DNA of 64,000 nucleotides, taken from the NCBI RefSeq assembly GCF_037040815.1, contig NZ_CP146233.1, forward strand, positions 1 to 64,000. The letters are read 5' to 3'. Positions 58,639-64,000 of the stretch are shown one piece after another (within the stretch, counting starts at the first letter, position 1; each line of letters begins with the position of its first letter). The DNA comes from Pararoseomonas sp. SCSIO 73927 (lineage in GTDB: Bacteria > Pseudomonadota > Alphaproteobacteria > Acetobacterales > Acetobacteraceae). A program made the translations under genes and the position numbers. The notes under the pieces are model-generated. The model was not told the origin of the DNA, did not search any database, and worked only from the letters and a program-made list of their open reading frames with translations.

Positions 58639-59058
58639 CTAACCCCGCCCACGGCGCCTGGGCTGGGGCCGTTCCTCTAAGTCATGGCTGGATACCTGCA
58701 CGCCATGCTTGGCCAGGGCTTCCGCGATCACGCGCCGCTGCGTCGTGCCCTTTTCGATTGCGAAGCGGGCCAGGGCTTCCAAGGTACCTTCCGTCATCCG
58801 GACAGACAGGACAGCCGGCTTGTCGTCGCCCTGGCGTTGGGCAATGGCCGGCGGCTGCTGCGGTGCGGCCTCGCCGGCTGCCCGTAGCATCTCGTCAGGG
58901 GAAATGGGCGGCGCTGGCCTGGTGCTCTTGAGGCCCTTCAACGGTGCGGCTCCTGTGTCTTTACGGCTTTCGTCTTTACGTCTTTCGTCTTTACGCCATG
59001 TAACTTGGCGCTCGGCGTCTTTTTCTTTCCAGTCGCTGAGGGATTGCCCGGCAGCCAC
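58639..59058 (-). CDS. Ribbon-helix-helix partner of ParA, locus 2
   Basis: 139 residues. The charged N-terminus includes KDERRKDESRKD repeats encoded by the 15-bp tandem repeat; the C-terminus PAVLSVRMTEGTLEALARFAIEKGTTQRRVIAEALAKHGVQV reads as an RHH DNA-binding domain. It overlaps the end of parA by 121 bases in another frame, so the repeat is read in two frames. If the true start is ATG 58890 the overlap disappears and the protein is 83 residues. Confidence 0.6.
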   Translation of the reverse strand: MAAGQSLSDWKEKDAERQVTWRKDERRKDESRKDTGAAPLKGLKSTRPAPPISPDEMLRAAGEAAPQQPPAIAQRQGDDKPAVLSVRMTEGTLEALARFAIEKGTTQRRVIAEALAKHGVQVSSHDLEERPQPRRRGRG

Positions 59059-59669
59059 CCCAGCTCCCGCAGCTCGTCGACCAGGGCTGCCGCCTCTGCT
59101 CCCGCCTTCCCAGCTGGCATCCGCCCTGAGAAGCCCATTTCCCCATAGGCCACTAGGTCAGACAGGGAGGCGGCTAGTTTTGGCAGGGTCGCTGCCTCGG
59201 CCGCAGCGTGTTTGGAGAGTGCCGTCGAGGACCGCACGCGGTTGAGAACAACACGGGCAGGTATCTCGCGGCGGGCTGCCGATGCAACGCCGGCCACCAG
59301 CTCAACGGTGCGGGCGGCCTCGGTCACGTCGCCCTCCCCCGGCACCATGGGGATCAGCACCCCGTCTGCCGCCGTCATGGCAACGGTCGCGGCACGGTTG
59401 CCGAAGCCAGCTGTGTCCACCACTACCACCTCAGCCTCCTGGGCCATCCGATGGATCAAATGGGCCAGCTTCGCCTCGTCCGGTTCGTGGTGGCAGACAA
59501 AGGCGGCTCCCTCGTAGAGCCTGGATGCCCATCGGGACAGGCCGGCAGTCGGGTCGGCATCGAGCACGGCAACGCTCACCCCCCGCGCCGCGAGGGTGCC
59601 CGCGATGATCTGGGACAGCGTTGTCTTGCCTGGCCCACCCTTTGAGCTGGCAACAGTGATGATCGACAT
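58938..59669 (-). CDS. parA: ParA partition ATPase, locus 2
   Basis: 243 residues. Deviant Walker A VASSKGGPGKTTLSQIIAG at the N-terminus, Walker A' VLDADPTAGLSRWAS, Walker B VVVVDTAGFGN and LIPMVPGEGDVTEAARTVEL. The C-terminal tail is Lys/Thr-rich (KTKDVKTKAVKT), encoded by the 15-bp tandem repeat. Lacks the long HTH of type Ia ParA, so it is type Ib. It pairs with the RHH gene that overlaps its 3' end. Confidence 0.88.
   Translation of the reverse strand: MSIITVASSKGGPGKTTLSQIIAGTLAARGVSVAVLDADPTAGLSRWASRLYEGAAFVCHHEPDEAKLAHLIHRMAQEAEVVVVDTAGFGNRAATVAMTAADGVLIPMVPGEGDVTEAARTVELVAGVASAARREIPARVVLNRVRSSTALSKHAAAEAATLPKLAASLSDLVAYGEMGFSGRMPAGKAGAEAAALVDELRELGWLPGNPSATGKKKTPSAKLHGVKTKDVKTKAVKTQEPHR
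58957..58995. repeat. 15-bp tandem repeat inside the parA/RHH overlap
   Basis: GTCTTTACGGCTTTC, GTCTTTACGTCTTTC and GTCTTTACG: 2.6 units. Because 15 is divisible by three, both overlapping frames encode peptide repeats (Lys-Thr-rich in ParA, Lys-Asp-Arg-rich in the partner). It may double as a binding site for the partner protein. Confidence 0.65.
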
Positions 59670-59873
59670 GGTGGCTCCAACCGCATGACGCCGTGCGTCA
59701 AGTTAGCAAGCGTCAATACGGCTTGACTACAACGTACGTCGCCATGCGTAAAGCGTATTACGTCTGTACACTTGGCGCTGGACACCTCAGTAGGGCCTTC
59801 CCCATCCGAGGGCATCGTGGTTGTTTAGTTTTTTAATTTATCAACCACCATGAATGTTCTCCAGGATCCCAGT

Positions 59874-60122
59874 ATGTCAGACAGCTCTAGCCCCGACGCC
59901 AAGGCCACTGGCACCCCGGTCAAGCGCCGCCCTGGCCGCCCGGCCGGCGGTGACATGGCGCAACTGACGCTCCGTATTCCGCGCGCGCACCTGCTCGCCC
60001 TCACAGAGGAAAGCGCCCGTCGTTCGATGGAGACGGGCCGCAATGTCACGCCGCAAGCCATCATCGCAGGCATGATCGCGGCCAGCATTGCCACCAAGAA
60101 CGAGAGCACACCGGCGGCGTAG
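59874..60122 (+). CDS. Small RHH-like protein
   Basis: 82 residues: a disordered basic N-terminus (VKRRPGRPAGGD) and MAQLTLRIPRAHLLALTEESARRSMETGRNVTPQAIIAGMIAASI, which has the strand-helix-helix pattern of a ribbon-helix-helix regulator. CAGGAT lies about 7 bases before ATG 59874; ATG 59850 has no ribosome site. It is divergent from parA and may regulate that region. Confidence 0.55.
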   Translation: MSDSSSPDAKATGTPVKRRPGRPAGGDMAQLTLRIPRAHLLALTEESARRSMETGRNVTPQAIIAGMIAASIATKNESTPAA

Positions 60123-60194
60123 AACCCTACGCCGCCGCAACAGACAAGGGCACGGACCCGTTACTGTATAAATGAATTTTTCAATTTAAAAACG

Positions 60195-60223
60195 TTGACC
60201 GGTGGATTGGGTCGGGGTAATGT
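60195..60223 (+). promoter_or_regulatory. Probable promoter of the DUF932 gene
   Basis: TTGACC (60195-60200), 17-bp spacer, TAATGT (60218-60223), with an AT-rich stretch just upstream. About 50 bases before ATG 60274. A CCGAGGCG / CGCTTCGG-type stem lies in the leader. Confidence 0.55.
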
Positions 60224-60273
60224 TCCTCTCAGCCGAGGCGCTTCGCTTCGGCGGTTAGAGCAAGGCGCTCCGC

Positions 60274-61149
60274 ATGACGTTCTTCCGTTCTTCTCGTTCC
60301 TTCGGTTCCACCCGCGCCGCGATGGGCGCTAACCCACTGTCAGACGGGGAGCTAATGCAGCTCGCCCCGTCTGCCTTCGCGACAGAGGCCCATTCCTCCC
60401 GCTCCGCGCGCTACGCCTATATCCCGACAGCGGACGTAATCGCGGGTCTGCGACGCGAAGGCTTTGTGCCGGTGCTGGCGCGGCAGACCCGCCCGCGCGA
60501 CGCCGACCGCAGCGGCCACACCAAGCACCTGATCCGCTTCCGCCACGAGGGTCAGGCAAGCCAGCCGCGTCGCGTCGGCATGACCTTTCCGGAAGTCGTG
60601 CTCATCAACTCCCACGATGGGACCAGCGCCTACCACGTCACCGCAGGCGTGTTCCGCCTCGCCTGCCTCAATGGGATGGTGGTGTCGGACGGGCCGGAAC
60701 GCTCGGTAAAGGTGCCGCACAAGGGCGACGTAGTGCGCCAAGTGATCGAGGGCAGTTACGAGGTCCTCGGCGCCTCGCGCCAGGCCATTGAGGCCGCTGA
60801 TGCCTGGGCCAGCGTCGCCCTTAATCGCGAGGAACAGAACATCCTTGCGGAAGCCGCCCGCGTGATCCGCTTCGGAGACGAGGAGGGCAACGTCGCCTCC
60901 CCAATTCAGGCGGAACAGTTCCTCACCGCCCGCCGGGCGGCGGACACGGGCGCGGACCTGTGGAGCACCTTTAACCGGGTGCAGGAAAACACCATTCGCG
61001 GCGGCCTCCAGGCTTGGGGCAGGGACGGTAACAACCGCCCGCGCCGCATCACCTCGCGCGAGGTTACGGGAATCGACCAGGACGTGAAGCTCAACCGGGC
61101 GCTGTGGATGCTGGGCGAGCGCATGGCGGCCCTCAAGAGCGCCGCCTAA
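60274..61149 (+). CDS. DUF932 phage/plasmid-like protein
   Basis: 291 residues. The family pattern is clear: YAYIPTADVIAGLRREGFVPVLARQTRPRD, KHLIRFRHEGQ, PEVVLINSHDGTSAYHVTAGVFRLACLNGMVVSDG, and IRGGLQAWGRDGNNRPRRITSREVTGIDQDVKLNRALWMLGERMA. DUF932 proteins are common on conjugative plasmids and phages; their biochemical role is not established. Strong own promoter; two small genes follow. Confidence 0.9.
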   Translation: MTFFRSSRSFGSTRAAMGANPLSDGELMQLAPSAFATEAHSSRSARYAYIPTADVIAGLRREGFVPVLARQTRPRDADRSGHTKHLIRFRHEGQASQPRRVGMTFPEVVLINSHDGTSAYHVTAGVFRLACLNGMVVSDGPERSVKVPHKGDVVRQVIEGSYEVLGASRQAIEAADAWASVALNREEQNILAEAARVIRFGDEEGNVASPIQAEQFLTARRAADTGADLWSTFNRVQENTIRGGLQAWGRDGNNRPRRITSREVTGIDQDVKLNRALWMLGERMAALKSAA

Positions 61150-61221
61150 CCAGTGGGGGCGGGGAGCGATCCCCGCCCTTCCTTCCGCCCTTGCGTGCCA
61201 CCCCGTCGAAAGCTCCGCACT

Positions 61222-61494
61222 ATGGATTTCCACGCTCTGCCTATCCTGGGCATTTCGCTCGTACTCAATGACGACGCCGGCAACGGCCTGGCGCTCGGCA
61301 CCAGTTCAGAAGATCCCGCCTACCTCCTTGCCGTGGTCGAGGATGCCGCCGGCCGCGCCATCATCTGCAACCTGATCGACGGTGAGAGCGAGGCGCTGTT
61401 GCTGGCCATGCTGACCGAACGCGCGGCCGTGCGCGCCGCCGCGGCGATCCCGCCCTATCGTGCTACACCGGGCGCCGCTGGGGCCTCGTCGTGA
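61222..61494 (+). CDS. Small hypothetical protein
   Basis: 90 residues from ATG 61222 (MDFHALPILGISLVLNDDAGNG), acidic, with AGRAIICNLIDGESEALLLAMLTE. Immediately follows DUF932 and ends just before an HTH gene. No family recognised. Confidence 0.5.
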   Translation: MDFHALPILGISLVLNDDAGNGLALGTSSEDPAYLLAVVEDAAGRAIICNLIDGESEALLLAMLTERAAVRAAAAIPPYRATPGAAGASS

Positions 61495-61621
61495 CCGCGT
61501 TAAGGTGGTGCGGGCAGGCTTCGGCCCGCCCTCGCTGCCCCGCTCTGTGCTTCGCCGCTGGCCGCCTCCGGGCGGCCTTCTACGTTGCGGCCGGTGCCGT
61601 CGTCGGGTCATTACCGTCCGT

Positions 61622-61999
61622 ATGGCTATGTCCCCATCCCGCTTCGCCGAGTGCCTGGAAACGATCGGCTGGACCAAGCGCGGCCTCGCACGCCGACTGA
61701 ACGTGGGGCAAGCGGCGGTGCGCCAGATGGCCAACGGGCGGCACGAGATCCGCGACGACTTCGGCGGATGGTTAGAGGGGTTGGCAGCGGCCCATGCGCC
61801 GCTGTCGCCCGAGCTACGCGAGTTTTCTGACCAGATGGGGTGCGATAGGGGGGAGTGGGTGCGCTATCCCCGTGGCATACGGCCCCTATCTGACGAGGAG
61901 GCGGCGGCGCTGCGCCGCGTCGCGGAAGCGCACGCTGCGATGCCTTGGCCGCCAGGATGGCGGGGCGGCACTGTGAAGGACGATAATACAGAGTCGTAA
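61622..61999 (+). CDS. HTH (Cro/XRE-like) protein
   Basis: 125 residues. N-terminal helix-turn-helix: SRFAECLETIGWTKRGLARRLNVGQAAVRQMANGRHEIRDDFGGWLEGLA, similar to XRE/Cro folds. The rest is helical (LSDEEAAALRRVAEAHAAM). ATG 61622 chosen; ATG 61628 possible. Probably a local plasmid regulator. Confidence 0.65.
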   Translation: MAMSPSRFAECLETIGWTKRGLARRLNVGQAAVRQMANGRHEIRDDFGGWLEGLAAAHAPLSPELREFSDQMGCDRGEWVRYPRGIRPLSDEEAAALRRVAEAHAAMPWPPGWRGGTVKDDNTES

Positions 62000-62043
62000 T
62001 TTGGCCGAACCTGAAAAGATCAGGTGTTGCGCTCCACTCGCCC

Positions 62044-62060
62044 GGCCGGCTTCGCCGGCC
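62044..62060. terminator. Hairpin between convergent genes
   Basis: GGCCGGC-TTC-GCCGGCC, a perfect 7-bp stem with a 3-base loop, located between the plus-strand HTH gene and the 3' end of the minus-strand MerR gene. Confidence 0.4.
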
Positions 62061-62110
62061 TGCCGTCCTCGATCCATCGATACTACCACGACATCGTAAC
62101 GATATATCGC

Positions 62111-62563
62111 TCAGCCCAGACGTGACGCCGGCTCCCCATGTATGGGGACAGTACAGTGCCCATGCCCAAAGTCCGCCAGTGTCTCGATGATACGGCACTC
62201 CTCCACGTGGCCGCCCACGCACTGGCTGGCCATCCGCTGCAATTCCGATCGCAGCGCCTCGAGGCGCTTCATCCGGGCGTCCACCTCGGCGATGTGGGCC
62301 ATGGCGATGGCGTGTGCCGCCGAGCAGTCCGTCCCGGGCCGGTCGGCGAGGTCGAGGAGGGAGCGGATGTGCTCCATGGAGAAGCCGAGTTCCCGGGCAT
62401 GGCGGATAAAGCCGAGCCGCCGGAGGTGGGCATCCCCGTAGGAGCGGTGCCCGCCCTCGGTTCGGGCGGGAGGAGGCAGCCAGCCCTCGGCCTCGTACCA
62501 GCGGATCGTGGTCGCCTTCACGCCGGTCAGCCGCGACAGCTCGCCGATCGTCAGCCTCGCCAT
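62111..62563 (-). CDS. MerR family metal regulator (CadR/PbrR/ZntR-like)
   Basis: 150 residues from ATG 62563. HTH TIGELSRLTGVKATTIRWYEAEGWLPPP, GGHRSYGDAHLRRLGFIRHARELGFSMEHIRSLLDLAD, then dimerisation helix and CVGGHVEECRIIETLADFGHGHC. Cys in GTDCSAAH, CVGGHVEEC and GHGHC fit divalent metal sensing (Cd, Pb, Zn, Co) and not Cu(I). Divergent from the CzcI-like/CzcC genes, which it presumably controls. Confidence 0.85.
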   Translation of the reverse strand: MARLTIGELSRLTGVKATTIRWYEAEGWLPPPARTEGGHRSYGDAHLRRLGFIRHARELGFSMEHIRSLLDLADRPGTDCSAAHAIAMAHIAEVDARMKRLEALRSELQRMASQCVGGHVEECRIIETLADFGHGHCTVPIHGEPASRLG

Positions 62564-62728
62564 GGTATCTCCTCGGTCAGGGCCATCCTGGAGGATATGG
62601 GGCCTCGGTGACACCGTACCTCCCTGCTGGCTCCCTGGCCTGCCCTGCAAGGCCGACAGGGGGGTGGGACAAGATGTCCCCCCGTCTCCCGATGACACCG
62701 GATTACAGCTGCGTTAGACTTGGGCAGC

Positions 62729-63094
62729 ATGCTCGCCCTGCCGACATCGCTGGCCGCCAGGATCCTTCGCCGAGTGCTCTCGGTGATGATGTGCGCGCTC
62801 ATGCTCCTGTCTCTGGCGGTCTCGGCGGATGCTGGTGCCCCTACGGTCACGAGTCCGCCCGCGCTGGTCGAGTTGGTTCTCATGGACGCTGGCTCTGGTG
62901 ACGAACCCCTGCAGCCGGACTCCCTGCCGTGTCACTCAGCCCACCACCTCTGCGGCAAGGTAACCCCGCTCCCGCCGATCCTTGCGGCCGGGGCGCCTGC
63001 GGTCGTCCATCCTGAGTTCAAGCCGGTCCCGGTGCCGGACCGGCTGCTGCCCTCCGGCGTGACCGAACTGCCGCCAAGACCACCTCGCGCCTGA
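62729..63094 (+). CDS. CzcI/DUF2946-like secreted protein
   Basis: 121 residues. Signal peptide (LRRVLSVMMCALMLLSLAVSADA) then a short exported domain with PCHSAHHLCGKVTPLP, a Cys/His cluster likely to bind metal, and a Pro-rich tail (LLPSGVTELPPRPPRA). Small Cys-His secreted proteins of this type precede czcC in efflux operons (CzcI) or act in copper response (DUF2946). The name is by context and motif only. Confidence 0.6.
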   Translation: MLALPTSLAARILRRVLSVMMCALMLLSLAVSADAGAPTVTSPPALVELVLMDAGSGDEPLQPDSLPCHSAHHLCGKVTPLPPILAAGAPAVVHPEFKPVPVPDRLLPSGVTELPPRPPRA

Positions 63095-63615
63095 CGGAAC
63101 ACGCCTTCCTGCTGGTCCGGCCCGCCCATCCCTGAGGGCGGCGGTGCCCGGCCCGTTCGCGGTCCGTCATTCCAGGTACCTCCATGTCATTCAGCACTGC
63201 CCGGCTAACGGCGCTCCATGCCGTCATCCCTGAGGCCGCCCTCGCCCAGGGCACCCGGCCACCCGTCGCCTCACCCACCGCCTGCATCGTCCCGGCGGCA
63301 CCTGGGCTTCCCCGAAGGCTCCCTGGCCTTGGGCCCCGCAGGCGCCCGTTCAGCCATGCTTCCACTCCGACGGCGTCTTCCAACGCAGAATGGCCCTTGA
63401 ACCTCCAGTCGCTAGAGGCCCTATCTGCCGAGCCATCGACGGGAGATCACCTGGTGGATGGCGCGCGAGACGAAGGACAGAGGCGGCACGTGTCCCTGGA
63501 GACACGGGGAGCAAACCGCTCCTGGGCCGCGGCTGGAATCTCGGTGGCCGCCTCCCATCCCGCGGACTTCAGTGGCGCCACGGTGGGTGCCCTGGCCCGG
63601 CGGTGCGGGGCGACA
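63095..63615. other. Region before czcC with a degenerate copy of its start
   Basis: 520 bp. From ATG 63184 an open frame runs without a stop into czcC. Its first 32 residues (MSFSTARLTALHAV, then ALAQGTRPPVAS) resemble the czcC start (MMLSVARLAAVLAV, then AFGQDARPPVAP), with about half the positions identical by eye. The remaining 110 residues look random. This may be a partial duplication of the 5' end of the gene. Confidence 0.45.
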
Positions 63616-64000
63616 ATGATGCTCAGCGTTGCCCGGCTCGCGGCGGTTCTCGCCGTCGTCCCGGCCCTGGCCTTCGGACAGGACGCCCGTCCGCCTGTTG
63701 CGCCCCTCACCATCCTATCGCCCCAGCAGGCGGTCGAGGCCGCACTCACCGTCTCCCCCGCTCTCCGCGGCGCCGGGGCGGGCCGCCAGGCCGTGCAGGC
63801 CGACGCCCTCCAGGCACGGCTCCGGCCCAACCCGGAACTGAGGGGCAGCTTCGAAAACTTCGGCGGCTTCGGTGGCCGCCAGGAGAACCGGGCCTTCCGG
63901 ACCCTGGAGAGCACGGTCGGCCTCGCCCAGCGCATCGAGCTCGGCGGCAAGCGCTCCGCCCGGATCGATCTTGCTGCCCGCAGCGGCGAGGTCGCCGCGC
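63616..64000 (+). CDS. czcC: CzcC-like outer membrane efflux protein, partial
   Basis: First 128 residues of a TolC-family outer membrane factor; the window ends inside the gene. Signal peptide (RLAAVLAVVPALAFG), then ILSPQQAVEAALTVSPALRGAGAGRQ, QADALQARLRPNPELRGSFENFGG and STVGLAQRIELGGKRSARIDLAA, the standard CzcC N-terminal pattern. It would form the exit duct of an RND pump for Co/Zn/Cd or Cu, whose other subunits should follow. Confidence 0.87.
   Translation, partial: MMLSVARLAAVLAVVPALAFGQDARPPVAPLTILSPQQAVEAALTVSPALRGAGAGRQAVQADALQARLRPNPELRGSFENFGGFGGRQENRAFRTLESTVGLAQRIELGGKRSARIDLAARSGEVAA

Noticed and set aside
1-64000. tRNA, rRNA or tmRNA genes
   Set aside because: No cloverleaf or rRNA-like segment was recognised by eye on either strand; a tRNAscan/Infernal run would be decisive.

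Overview
This window reads as part, possibly most, of a large conjugative plasmid from a high-GC alphaproteobacterium. Gene content and protein style suggest a Roseomonas-like member of the Acetobacteraceae, but that is inference because no rRNA or other taxonomic marker is present. The backbone consists of an iteron origin with RepA (11.4-12.8 kb), a complete VirB/VirD4 type IV secretion operon (13.7-27.0 kb), two separate ParA-type partition loci (45.8-47.4 and 58.6-59.7 kb), a MobF relaxase-helicase-primase (51.0-55.6 kb) with a candidate oriT beside it, and plasmid housekeeping genes (DUF932, small DNA-binding proteins).

Layout. 0-9.6 kb is a mosaic of stress and metal genes broken by insertion sequences: peroxiredoxin, PepSY-like protein, MerR regulator, a broken CYP152-type P450, IS5 remnants, a WecA/MraY-like glycosyltransferase, merR/merT with a clear MerR operator, a GDCCVxC protein, a frameshifted ACR3 arsenite pump, and an IS3 element that has removed the 5' half of a copper-binding four-helix gene. 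9.1-9.6 kb holds the first copy of a small secreted His-containing protein with a conserved 99-nt leader. 9.7-11.3 kb has a serine recombinase and a Phd/PemK-type toxin-antitoxin pair. 11.4-12.8 kb is oriV/repA. 13.7-27.0 kb is the T4SS.

27.2-32.5 kb is a lower-GC defence-like island: a short prokaryotic Argonaute translationally coupled to an APAZ protein with no recognisable effector domain, a Fic/antitoxin pair, and a HEPN/Toprim-type protein. 32.7-45.7 kb is a copper resistance cluster: copC-copD, a CopZ-like chaperone, two DUF305 proteins, a two-component system, copB-copA, a Met-rich lipoprotein, a CopA-type P1B ATPase, cueR, a DUF411 protein and the second copy of the leader plus secreted protein. 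Three CueR-type promoters with 19-bp spacers tie the chaperone, the ATPase and cueR itself into one regulon. 45.8-50.5 kb carries partition genes, an orphan antitoxin-like protein, an IS5 element and an Abi/HEPN protein. 51-61 kb is the mobilisation and second partition region. 62.1-64 kb starts another metal efflux locus (MerR regulator, CzcI-like protein, CzcC running off the end).

How it fits together: oriV/RepA and the par loci maintain the replicon, toxin-antitoxin pairs stabilise it, relaxase plus VirB/D4 transfer it, the pAgo/HEPN/Abi genes may exclude competing DNA or phage, and the cargo gives mercury, copper and probably cobalt/zinc/cadmium tolerance. Several genes carry single-base frame disruptions in short G/C runs, so either decay or residual sequencing indels affect this assembly.
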